Positions 1-6,084 of a stretch of DNA of 6,084 bases are shown here, piece after piece. The position numbers and the translations under genes are program-made. Position 1 is the first letter of the stretch. Each line of letters opens with the position of its first letter. Where the stretch lies: contig JAGNPA010000124.1 of NCBI GenBank assembly GCA_017989885.1, positions 1 through 6,084 of the forward strand, in the 5' to 3' direction. Source of the stretch: Aquabacterium sp. (GTDB lineage: Bacteria; Pseudomonadota; Gammaproteobacteria; Burkholderiales; Burkholderiaceae_C). The notes beneath the pieces are model-generated. The model saw nothing but the letters and a program-made list of their open reading frames with translations, was not told where the DNA came from and searched no databases.

Positions 1-1389
1 AAGCTGGCCTCGGCTGGCCTGCCCAAGGGCTCGGTAGTGGGTTTCGAGCTGATGGAGAGCCAGAAGTTCGGCACCACCCAGTTTCAGGAGCGTTTGAATT
101 TCCAGCGCGGCCTCGAAGGCGAGTTGACCCGCTCGATCCAGGCCATCTCCAGCGTGCAGAGTGCCCGCGTGCACCTGGCCTTGCCCAATCAGAACGGGTT
201 CTTCCGTGAGCAGCAAAAGGCCTCGGCCTCGGTGGTGCTGACGCTGTACACCGGCCGCAGCCTGGACCGCGGCCAGATTGCCGGCATCGTGCACCTGGTG
301 TCCTCGAGCGTGCCGGAGATGTCGCCCAAGGCCGTGAGCATCGTGGACCAGACGGGCGCTTTGCTGTCCGGGCCGCAAGAAGGTGTGGACCACGCCGGGC
401 TGGATGCCCAGCAGTTGCAGTACGTGCGCCAGATCGAGACCAACTATGCCCAGCGCATCCGTGACATTCTGGAGCCGGTGGTGGGCAAGGAAAACCTGCG
501 GGCGCAGGTGACGGCCGAGCTGGATTTTTCGCAGACCGAGTCGACGGCCGAAGAGTACAAGCCCAACCAGGGGCCGGAGGCCGCGGCCACCGTGCGCAGC
601 CAGCAGACCAGCGAGCAGTCTGGCAGCACCAGCGCCACAGCGGCCGGCGTGCCGGGCGCCACGACCAACCAGCCGCCAGTGCCGGCCACCGCGCCGATCA
701 ACGGTGCCCCGGCCCCCCTGCAGGCCGCCCAGGTCAACGGCAGCGCGCAGACCAATGGCCGCCGTGAGGCTGTGACCAATTACGAGGTGGACAAGACGGT
801 GCGCGTGACGCGCAGCGCCACCGGCAACATCAAGCGTTTGAACGCCGCGGTGGTGCTGAACCACCGCACGCTCACCGATGCCAAGGGCAAGACCACCACG
901 CAGCCGATCCCGGACGAGGAACTGGAGAAGCTGACGGCCCTGGTGCGTGAAGCGATTGGCGTGGACGACCGTCGCGGTGACTCCATCAAGGTGGTGAACA
1001 CGCCGTTCCAGGTCGTCAAGGACGAGCCCGTGGACACCCCCATGTGGCAGCAGCCCGAGACGGTGGACCTGATCCGCACCCTGGCCGTGCCGGGGGCCTT
1101 GACCCTGGCGGCCTTGATCGTGGTGTTTGGCGCCATCCGTCCGGCCATCAAGGCGGCCCGGCCGGTGCCCGTAGACGAGGTGGAGCAAGGTAAGCTCAGC
1201 GCTGTCGTCGACGATGCGCAGGAGTTGCCTGCTTTGCCTGGGTCGGGCATGGTGCTGGGGCCGGATGGTCAGCCGCTGGCTGCCCTGGAGGCACCTGGCG
1301 CCGATCGTCGACTGGAGTCCGCACGCGCTCTGGCCCGTGGCAACCCGCAGGCGATGGCCAACGTGGTGCGTGGCTGGATGAACAATTGA
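1..1389 (+). CDS. fliF: Flagellar MS-ring protein FliF, 3' part (5' end outside window)
   Basis: FliF builds the MS ring in the inner membrane, the base of the flagellar rotor and housing of the export gate. The frame is open from base 1, so this is a 5'-truncated gene with 462 codons before TGA; a full FliF is about 550-570 residues, so roughly the first 100, including the first membrane helix, are missing. Residues 1 to about 120 are the YscJ-like ring-building domain (GLPKGSVVGFELM, then SVQSARVHLALP). A second ring domain around 125-190 and 254-345 is split by an Ala/Pro/Thr/Gln-rich loop containing GVPGATTNQPP, typical of FliF. NYEVDKT at 260-266 follows it. A hydrophobic helix at about 359-379 is the second membrane segment. 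The last 40 residues (ESARALARGNPQAMANVVRGWM) are the cytoplasmic FliG-binding tail. fliG follows after 15 bases. Identification is by family motifs and synteny. Confidence 0.97.
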   Translation, partial: KLASAGLPKGSVVGFELMESQKFGTTQFQERLNFQRGLEGELTRSIQAISSVQSARVHLALPNQNGFFREQQKASASVVLTLYTGRSLDRGQIAGIVHLVSSSVPEMSPKAVSIVDQTGALLSGPQEGVDHAGLDAQQLQYVRQIETNYAQRIRDILEPVVGKENLRAQVTAELDFSQTESTAEEYKPNQGPEAAATVRSQQTSEQSGSTSATAAGVPGATTNQPPVPATAPINGAPAPLQAAQVNGSAQTNGRREAVTNYEVDKTVRVTRSATGNIKRLNAAVVLNHRTLTDAKGKTTTQPIPDEELEKLTALVREAIGVDDRRGDSIKVVNTPFQVVKDEPVDTPMWQQPETVDLIRTLAVPGALTLAALIVVFGAIRPAIKAARPVPVDEVEQGKLSAVVDDAQELPALPGSGMVLGPDGQPLAALEAPGADRRLESARALARGNPQAMANVVRGWMNN

Positions 1390-1391
1390 GC

Positions 1392-1396
1392 AAGGA
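1392..1396 (+). promoter_or_regulatory. Ribosome binding site of fliG
   Basis: AAGGA lies 8 bases before the fliG ATG, just after the fliF stop. It is a good Shine-Dalgarno match and supports the start at 1405. Confidence 0.7.
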
Positions 1397-1404
1397 CGCG
1401 CGTC

Positions 1405-2400
1405 ATGGACGATAAAGGTGTGGAAGATGCAGCCATCCTGCTGATGTCGCTGGGTGAGGAGGAGGCCGCAGAGGTCTTCAAGCATCTCGAACCCAAGGAA
1501 GTTCAGCATCTGGGGGAGGCCATTGCCCGCATGAAGGCGGTGACCAAGGAGCGCATCGGCAACGTGCTGGACCGTTTTGCCAAGGAGTCCACCGAGATGG
1601 GCGTCCTCGTGGCCGACAACGACGAGTACATCAAGGCGGTGTTGCGCAAGGCGCTGGGCGACGACAAGGCCAATCTGCTGATCGATCGCATCATCCAGGG
1701 CAGTGACGTCACCGGCATCGAGAGCCTGAAGTGGATGGATGCGGGTTCGGTGGCCGAACTGCTGCGCAACGAGCACCCACAGATTGTGGCGGCCATCCTG
1801 GTGCACCTGGACCCGGACCAGTCTTCGTCGGTGCTCAAGTTTTTCCCCGAACGTCAGCGCAACGAGGTGATGGTGCGCATCGCCACGCTCGATGGCATCC
1901 AGCCTTCGGCCTTGAAGGACCTCAACGAGGTGCTGTCCAAGGTGCTGGCAGGTGGTCAGCAGATCCGCAAGTCGTCGCTGGGTGGTGTCAAGCCGGCCGC
2001 CGAGATCATCAACATGATGGGTTCGAGCATCGAGACTTCGGTGCTGGACTACATCCGTGAGGCCGACGGCGACCTGGCACAGCGGATCATGGACAACATG
2101 TTCACCTTCGACGACCTGATCAAGCTGGACGACAAGGGCTTTCAGTCTCTGCTCAAGGAAGTGCAGACCGAGTCGCTCATCATCGCGCTCAAGGGGGCGT
2201 CGCCCGAGATTCGCGAGAAGGTGTTCAAGAACATGTCGAGCCGTGCGGCCGAGACGCTGCGCGAAGACCTGGAGTCGCGTGGGCCGGTCAAGCTGTCCGA
2301 GGTCGAGGCCGAGCAGAAGGAGTTGCTCAAGATCGTGCGCCGTCTGGCTGACGAAGGCCAGATCGTGATGGGTGGTGGAGGCGACGATGAGTACGTCTAA
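1405..2400 (+). CDS. fliG: Flagellar motor switch protein FliG
   Basis: FliG sits on the cytoplasmic face of the MS ring and takes torque from the MotA/MotB stator; with FliM and FliN it sets rotation direction. The 331 residues match the usual family length. The N-terminal FliF-binding domain covers about 1-95. The middle armadillo-like domain has the EHPQ motif at 123-126 and a Gly-Gly linker (LAGGQQI) near 184-190. The C-terminal domain carries the charged torque helix. By my by-eye alignment to E. coli FliG, K263, R280, E287, D288 and K296 correspond to K264, R281, D288, D289 and R297, so two positions are swapped for residues of the same charge. The end GGGGDDEYV is typical. AAGGA precedes the ATG, and the last 14 bases overlap fliH. 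Confidence 0.98.
   Translation: MDDKGVEDAAILLMSLGEEEAAEVFKHLEPKEVQHLGEAIARMKAVTKERIGNVLDRFAKESTEMGVLVADNDEYIKAVLRKALGDDKANLLIDRIIQGSDVTGIESLKWMDAGSVAELLRNEHPQIVAAILVHLDPDQSSSVLKFFPERQRNEVMVRIATLDGIQPSALKDLNEVLSKVLAGGQQIRKSSLGGVKPAAEIINMMGSSIETSVLDYIREADGDLAQRIMDNMFTFDDLIKLDDKGFQSLLKEVQTESLIIALKGASPEIREKVFKNMSSRAAETLREDLESRGPVKLSEVEAEQKELLKIVRRLADEGQIVMGGGGDDEYV
2377..2381 (+). promoter_or_regulatory. Ribosome binding site of fliH inside fliG
   Basis: GGAGG lies 5 bases before the ATG at 2387, within codons for the glycine run near the FliG C-terminus. It decides the fliH start: the in-frame GTG at 2372 lies upstream of this site and has no better one of its own. Its position inside fliG implies translational coupling. 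Confidence 0.75.
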
Positions 2401-3439
2401 GCCGGGCCAGCCGGGTCAGCCGGGTGGGGGATCGCCCTCCAACCCGTACGCGCGCTTCATTCCCCGCGAGGAGCTGGGGGCGTTTGCCGTCTGGAATCCG
2501 GAGACCTTTGAGCAGCCCCAGGCGCCGAATGCGGCGGAAGAAGGGGGCGTGCGCAAGCCGACCCTGGCCGAGCGTGCCGCCGCCGAGATTCGGCCGACGA
2601 TGAAAGCCGGGCAGTCTGCGGGCAAGCCGGCAGCGCAGGGCGCCAAGCCTGCGGGTGGTGCTGCCACGCCGCGTTCGCCGAACTGGCGTCCGATTGTGGG
2701 GGGCGTGCCGGGCCAGGCCGAGGCCGAGGCACTGGCCCAGGCGCAAGCCGACGAGGCGGCGCGTGCGGCAGCGCAGGCAGCAGCCGAACCGGCACCCGAC
2801 ACGGAAACCCTGATCGAGGCAGCTCGCCAGAGCGGCTATCAGGACGGGTATCGCAATGGCTTGGCTGCGCTGGAAAGCTACAAGCAGACGCAGGCGGAGC
2901 AGATGGCCCGCTACATGAACGAGCAGGTGGGCGGACTGGTCGAGGCGATGCAGCAACGCCTGGATGCCCTGGAGCAGCAACTGGCGGGTCGTGTCGCCGG
3001 GGTGTCGCTGGAGCTGGCGCGACAGGTGGTGCGCAGCGAGCTGATCGAGCGGCCTGAGCTGGTGGTCGAGGTGGCCGAGGAGGCCTTGTCGGCACTGCTG
3101 AGCTCGGCCCGTCAGATCGTGGTGCGCCTGCATCCGGAGGATCACGCGGTGGTGCAGGGTCGTCTGGATGAGATTTTGCAGTCGCGGGGGGCACGCCTGG
3201 TGGCGGATGCGTCGATTCGGCGTGGGGGCTGCCTGGTCGACTCCGACATTGCCTTGGTGGACGCCACGGTGGAGGCGCGCTGGGAGCGGGCGGCGGGCGC
3301 CATGGGCCATCAGGCGCCCTGGCTCGGCGGGCATGAGAGCCGTGTGCCGACCGCGCGTGAGCCGCGTCGCCAGGACGAGGGCGTGCGTGGCGAAGGGAAC
3401 CCGAGGGCCGAGGCCCCGGATGACGCAGGTTTGGCATGA
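2387..3439 (+). CDS. fliH: Flagellar export ATPase regulator FliH
   Basis: FliH is the stator-like partner of the FliI ATPase; a FliH dimer holds FliI and tethers it to the C-ring and export gate. The ATG at 2387 is chosen for its GGAGG, giving 350 residues, against about 230 in enteric FliH. Residues 6-15 are a PGQ repeat. Residues 21-41 ([21 protein letters not shown]) are the conserved N-terminal tether; W36 in VWNP resembles the Trp10 region of Salmonella FliH. About 45-145 is an Ala/Pro-rich spacer. G150, G154 and G158 form the GxxxGxxxG motif of the FliH helix, followed by a coiled coil to about 200. The C-terminal FliI-binding domain ends at GGCLVDSD...DATVEARW (W299). The further 51 residues are charged, Pro/Gly/Arg-rich and look disordered. 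The gene overlaps fliG by 14 bases and fliI by 4. Confidence 0.93.
   Translation: MSTSKPGQPGQPGGGSPSNPYARFIPREELGAFAVWNPETFEQPQAPNAAEEGGVRKPTLAERAAAEIRPTMKAGQSAGKPAAQGAKPAGGAATPRSPNWRPIVGGVPGQAEAEALAQAQADEAARAAAQAAAEPAPDTETLIEAARQSGYQDGYRNGLAALESYKQTQAEQMARYMNEQVGGLVEAMQQRLDALEQQLAGRVAGVSLELARQVVRSELIERPELVVEVAEEALSALLSSARQIVVRLHPEDHAVVQGRLDEILQSRGARLVADASIRRGGCLVDSDIALVDATVEARWERAAGAMGHQAPWLGGHESRVPTAREPRRQDEGVRGEGNPRAEAPDDAGLA
2402..2428 (+). repeat. Three 9-base tandem units at the start of fliH
   Basis: CCGGGCCAG, CCGGGTCAG and CCGGGTGGG follow each other directly and encode PGQ-PGQ-PGG. The unit is a multiple of three, so copy changes keep the frame. It lies just after the fliG stop, before the conserved FliH N-terminal motif, so it adds only flexible sequence. 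Confidence 0.7.
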
Positions 3440-4857
3440 ACGCTCGGGCCAAAAGCACCCTGTTGGACAGCTGGAACCGGTATCTGGACGACCTGGACCG
3501 CTGTGCGGCCACGCCCATGCCGCTGGAGAGCCAGGGCAAGCTGGTGCGCGTGGCCGGTCTGGTGCTGGAGGCGGCCGGTTTGCGCCTGCCCGTGGGCGCA
3601 GTGTGCGAGATCCATTCAGAGAGCCGCGTCGAGAAAACGCCGGTGCTGGGCGAGGTGGTGGGCTTTGCCGGTGACCGGGCTTACCTGATGCCCACGGCCG
3701 AGGTGCATGGCCTGTCCAGTGGTGCCCGGGTGGTGCCCGTGAGCACGCCCGTGAACCCGCCGAGGCTGGGGCAGGTGAACCACCCGTGGCGGCGCAGCGA
3801 AGACCGCACCCGTCACATGCCCATTGGTGACGGACTGCTGGGCCGGGTGGTCAATGCCCAGGGCGAGCCGATGGACCGCAAAGGGCCGCTGCGGGACGTG
3901 CGCAGCGAGCCGCTGGTGCGCCGTGCCATCAATGCGATGGACCGGGACCCGGTGCGCCAGTCGCTGGACACCGGGGTGAGGGCGATCAACGCCATGCTCA
4001 CGGTGGGACGCGGTCAGCGTCTGGGCCTGTTTGCGGGTTCGGGCGTGGGCAAGAGCGTGCTGCTGGGCATGATGGCGCGTTACACCCAGGCCGATGTGAT
4101 CGTGGTCGGGCTGATTGGCGAGCGGGGCCGCGAGGTCAAGGAGTTCATCGAGGACATCCTGGGCGAAGAAGGGCTGGCCCGCTCGGTGGTGGTGGCCGCG
4201 CCCGCCGATGCGCCGCCGCTGACGCGGATGCAGGGCGCCAACTACGCCACGGCCATTGCCGAACATTTCCGCGACCAGGGCCTGCACGTGCTGCTGCTCA
4301 TGGACTCGCTGACCCGCTATGCGATGGCACAGCGTGAAATTGCCCTGGCCATTGGGGAGCCACCGGCCACCAAGGGCTATCCGCCCTCGTGTTTTGCCAA
4401 ATTGCCTCAGTTGGTCGAGCGCAGTGGCAACGGTCTGAACGGCCACGGCTCCATCACGGCGTTCTACACCGTGCTGTCCGAGGGCGATGACCAGCAGGAT
4501 CCGATCGCCGATGCGGCCCGCGCCATCCTCGACGGGCACATCGTCTTGTCCCGTGAACTTGCGGAATCCGGACATTTTCCAGCAATTGACATAGAAAGGT
4601 CCGCTTCTCGGGTGATGACGAATGTCGCGGAGCCTCAACATATCGATGATGCGCGCAGATTCCGTCAGTTGTGGTCCAAGTACAGCAAGGCCCGCGATCT
4701 GATCCAGTTGGGGGCCTATGTGCCCGGACACGATCACGATCTGGACCAGGCCGTGCGTTCGCACCCGGCGATGGTGGGCTTGTTGCAGCAAGGCATGCAC
4801 ACGCCGGCCCACATGCCGGACAGTGTGGAAGGCCTTCACCAGATCGTCGCGCAGTGA
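3436..4857 (+). CDS. fliI: Flagellum-specific export ATPase FliI
   Basis: FliI is the F1-beta-like hexameric ATPase at the base of the flagellar type III export apparatus; ATP hydrolysis helps deliver chaperone-substrate complexes to the gate. It has 473 residues, about 17 longer than Salmonella FliI, with the extra at the N-terminus. Residues about 30-100 are the beta-barrel domain. Walker A is AGSGVGKS at 200-207 (K206). The catalytic glutamate is E229 in GLIGERGRE. Walker B is [10 protein letters not shown] with D290. The family signature [23 protein letters not shown] follows. R392 in SASRVM is the candidate arginine finger. The helical C-terminal domain ends [13 protein letters not shown]. 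The start is fixed: an in-frame stop lies at 3421 and ATG is the first start after it, sharing ATGA with the fliH stop. Two stops stand in tandem (TGA TAG). Codons around 4555-4660 are unusual for this gene. Confidence 0.98.
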   Translation: MNARAKSTLLDSWNRYLDDLDRCAATPMPLESQGKLVRVAGLVLEAAGLRLPVGAVCEIHSESRVEKTPVLGEVVGFAGDRAYLMPTAEVHGLSSGARVVPVSTPVNPPRLGQVNHPWRRSEDRTRHMPIGDGLLGRVVNAQGEPMDRKGPLRDVRSEPLVRRAINAMDRDPVRQSLDTGVRAINAMLTVGRGQRLGLFAGSGVGKSVLLGMMARYTQADVIVVGLIGERGREVKEFIEDILGEEGLARSVVVAAPADAPPLTRMQGANYATAIAEHFRDQGLHVLLLMDSLTRYAMAQREIALAIGEPPATKGYPPSCFAKLPQLVERSGNGLNGHGSITAFYTVLSEGDDQQDPIADAARAILDGHIVLSRELAESGHFPAIDIERSASRVMTNVAEPQHIDDARRFRQLWSKYSKARDLIQLGAYVPGHDHDLDQAVRSHPAMVGLLQQGMHTPAHMPDSVEGLHQIVAQ

Positions 4858-4870
4858 TAGGCTGAGAAGA

Positions 4871-4885
4871 GCCCCTGATGGGGGC
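4871..4885 (+). other. Perfect short hairpin in the fliI-fliJ gap
   Basis: GCCCC at 4871-4875 pairs with GGGGC at 4881-4885 around a 5-base loop TGATG. There is no T-run after it, so it is not a classical terminator. It ends directly before the fliJ ribosome binding site (GGGAG, 4886-4890), and its loop contains the alternative in-frame fliJ start ATG at 4878. A 5-base G/C stem can occur by chance in DNA this rich in G+C. Confidence 0.45.
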
Positions 4886-4890
4886 GGGAG
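4886..4890 (+). promoter_or_regulatory. Ribosome binding site of fliJ
   Basis: GGGAG lies 8 bases before the ATG at 4899 and supports that start. The upstream in-frame ATG at 4878 has only a weak GAGAAGAG stretch ahead of it. Confidence 0.65.
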
Positions 4891-4898
4891 ACAGGTTC

Positions 4899-5381
4899 AT
4901 GAGTGCCACGCAATCGTTGCTGATCGTGCTGGAGGCCGCCGAGAAGGCCCGGGACGAGGCCGTCGCTGCGCACGAGGCCCGGCGCAAGGCCTACGAGGCG
5001 GCGCGCCAGCAGGCGCAGTCCCTCACCGACTGGCGCCACGACTACCAGAACCGCTGGCAGGCGCAGTTTCGCCAGTCCGGCGGGATGGAGATCGTGCGTT
5101 GCTATCAGGACTTCATGCAGCGCCTCGGCGATGCCGTGGGCGCGCAGGACCAGCAGGTGGCCCAGGCCCAGACCTTGATGGAGCGCAGTCGGCTGGAGTT
5201 GATCGAGCGGGAGCGCCGCGTGGCCGCCGTGTCCAAGCTGATCGACAAGCGTTTGCTGGAGCAGCGCGCGCGCCTGTCTCGTCAGGAGCAAAAGGCGACC
5301 GACGAAATGGCTTCGCGGGCCTCGCGCCTGTCGGCGTCGATGCCCGGTGGTGTCAACCCGCTGGCCAGTTCATCTTTGTAA
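4899..5381 (+). CDS. fliJ: Flagellar export protein FliJ
   Basis: FliJ is the small coiled-coil stalk of the flagellar ATPase. It sits in the centre of the FliI hexamer, much like gamma in F1, contacts the gate protein FlhA and helps recycle chaperones. The protein has 160 residues (family about 145-150). Two long charged helices are visible: about 5-57 (LLIVLEAAEKARDEAVAAHE onward) and about 64-145, joined near GG at 61-62. The family pattern LTDWRHDYQNRW (42-53), then IVRCYQDFMQRL (65-76) is present, and the C-terminal helix is rich in Arg, Glu and Gln. The tail ASMPGGVNPLASSSL looks unstructured. The start at 4899 gives an MSATQSLL opening; a start at 4878 would add MGAGDRF. Position directly after fliI supports the call. 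Confidence 0.93.
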   Translation: MSATQSLLIVLEAAEKARDEAVAAHEARRKAYEAARQQAQSLTDWRHDYQNRWQAQFRQSGGMEIVRCYQDFMQRLGDAVGAQDQQVAQAQTLMERSRLELIERERRVAAVSKLIDKRLLEQRARLSRQEQKATDEMASRASRLSASMPGGVNPLASSSL

Positions 5382-5384
5382 GGG
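5379..5384 (+). promoter_or_regulatory. Ribosome binding site of fliK, overlapping the fliJ stop
   Basis: TAAGGG begins with the TAA of fliJ and lies 7 bases before the ATG at 5392. Sharing these bases suggests coupled termination and re-initiation. Confidence 0.6.
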
Positions 5385-5391
5385 CTTGGAC

Positions 5392-6084
5392 ATGAGCACA
5401 CCGATCAAATCATCTGTGACGAATCGTCCGGGCCAGGGCGGCGTGTCGGGCGCCAGCGAAATGGTCGCTCGCTTGCAGGCACAGGCCCGCGGCGCGCAAG
5501 CACCGTCGGCTTCCCAGAGTTTTGCCAGCCTGATGAGCCAGCAGAACGCCGCTGCCCAAGCGGCACCTGCGCCCAAGGCACCGGCCAAAGCCGCCGAGCG
5601 TCAGGCGCCGTCCAACGACCCGGCGGCCAAGGCCCAGGCTGCGGCACGCGCCCATGAGCAGACGCTGACCCGTGCGCGCCAGCAGGCCCAGGCCACCCAG
5701 CGCGCTGCGCAGCAGGCTGCCCAGGCCGCCGAGCAGGGCGCGCAGGCAGGCAAATTGCCGCCCCAGGCCCAGCAGGCCCAGGCAGAGCGTGCCGAGGTGT
5801 CGCGGCATGCCGAACGGCCGGTCGAGTCTGGCAAGCCCCGTCCGGTAGCCGAGGCAGAGCGTGCGGCCGAGGCCCCCGAATCCAACCGTGAGGCCAAGCC
5901 TGTGGCCGGTGATCCGGCGGGCATGATGGCGTGGTTGGCAGGCATGCTGCCGCAAGCCAAACCCGCGGCGCTGACCGGGGCCGAGGCCTTGGCCCAAGCC
6001 GCCCAGGACCCGAGCGCGGACGCCGAGCTTGATCTGGCTGAGCTGGCTGAGCTGGCCTCGACCGAGGCCGACCCGGCCGCGCAG
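5392..6084 (+). CDS. fliK: Flagellar hook-length control protein FliK, 5' part (3' end outside window)
   Basis: FliK is secreted during hook growth as a molecular ruler, and its C-terminal domain makes FlhB switch from hook to filament substrates. The frame is open from ATG 5392 to the last base, giving 231 residues with no stop. By my count 68 are Ala (29%), Gln and Glu are also common, and there is no Cys or Tyr. Residues about 75-135 form an Ala/Gln/Arg-rich stretch likely to be helical or extended. A more structured island, GMMAWLAGMLPQ, lies at 177-188, and LAELAELA at 215-222 is repetitive. This matches the low-complexity export and ruler half of FliK; the diagnostic C-terminal switch domain is outside the window. 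The call therefore rests mainly on its place after fliJ, 10 bases away, and on composition. Another secreted low-complexity protein is possible but less likely. Confidence 0.86.
   Translation, partial: MSTPIKSSVTNRPGQGGVSGASEMVARLQAQARGAQAPSASQSFASLMSQQNAAAQAAPAPKAPAKAAERQAPSNDPAAKAQAAARAHEQTLTRARQQAQATQRAAQQAAQAAEQGAQAGKLPPQAQQAQAERAEVSRHAERPVESGKPRPVAEAERAAEAPESNREAKPVAGDPAGMMAWLAGMLPQAKPAALTGAEALAQAAQDPSADAELDLAELAELASTEADPAAQ
6034..6056 (+). repeat. 9-base tandem repeat in fliK
   Basis: CTGGCTGAG occurs twice in tandem (6034-6042, 6043-6051), followed by a partial third copy CTGGC. It encodes LAE-LAE-LA in frame. It is small and could have arisen by slippage. Confidence 0.6.

Noticed and set aside
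2372..2386. GTG at 2372 as the start of fliH
   Set aside because: It lies upstream of the GGAGG that serves ATG 2387, so it would not use that site, and it adds only five residues.
3168..3674. Plus-strand frame of 168 codons across the fliH-fliI junction
   Set aside because: It lies in a third frame over two conserved genes, is Arg/Gly/Trp-rich, and shows no family motif. It is a shadow frame.
4586..4614. TTGACA in the AT-richer part of fliI as a possible -35 box
   Set aside because: At spacings of 16-18 bases downstream there is no -10-like sequence (TCGGGT, CGGGTG, GGGTGA).
2327..4839. Long open frames on the minus strand (about 335, 360 and 407 codons at 2327-3334, 2457-3539 and 3616-4839)
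   Set aside because: They lie opposite well-supported fliH and fliI, have Arg/His/Pro-rich low-complexity translations, overlap one another, and are expected opposite high-GC genes. None resembles a known family.
5935..5951. TTGGCAGG-CATG-CTGC, a sigma-54-like -24/-12 match (GG-N10-GC), also a GGCAG/CTGCC inverted repeat
   Set aside because: It lies inside fliK, codes for the LAGMLP island, deviates from consensus in both halves, and would drive only the rest of fliK. GG-N10-GC is frequent by chance at this base composition.
1..6084. A novel or mobile system inserted in the window
   Set aside because: All six genes are canonical flagellar genes in the usual order with junctions of at most 41 bases; there is no room for cargo and no transposase, integrase, tRNA or direct-repeat boundary.

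Overview
The window is one continuous stretch of a flagellar export and motor operon, read entirely on the + strand in the order fliF (3' part), fliG, fliH, fliI, fliJ, fliK (5' part). Base composition is high (roughly two-thirds G+C) with a strong G/C preference at third codon positions. That composition, the fliFGHIJK order and the style of the proteins (FliH with an N-terminal [14 protein letters not shown] motif, an Ala/Gln-rich FliK) suggest a betaproteobacterium of the order Burkholderiales. This placement is inference; no marker in the window fixes a genus.

Layout: 1-1389 is the last 462 residues of FliF, the MS-ring protein. 1405-2400 is FliG, the rotor switch protein. 2387-3439 is FliH, the ATPase regulator, starting inside the end of fliG. 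3436-4857 is FliI, the export ATPase, sharing ATGA with the fliH stop. 4899-5381 is FliJ, the ATPase stalk protein, after the only noticeable gap (41 bases). 5392-6084 is the first 231 codons of FliK, the hook-length ruler, running off the window. There is no gene-free stretch over 300 bases. I saw no RNA gene, insertion sequence, CRISPR array, attachment site, convincing promoter or terminator.

How the genes work together: FliF forms the membrane ring, and its C-terminal tail carries FliG, which converts stator action into torque. FliH, FliI and FliJ form the cytoplasmic ATPase complex that feeds substrates to the export gate inside the ring. FliK is exported through that gate to measure hook length and switch substrate class. 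Tight spacing and overlaps point to one polycistronic message with translational coupling.

I found no undescribed system. The points worth a second look are small: an AT-richer, rare-codon patch in fliI over the candidate arginine-finger region, a long C-terminal tail on FliH, a perfect hairpin in the fliI-fliJ gap whose loop holds an alternative start codon, and short in-frame 9-base repeats in fliH and fliK.
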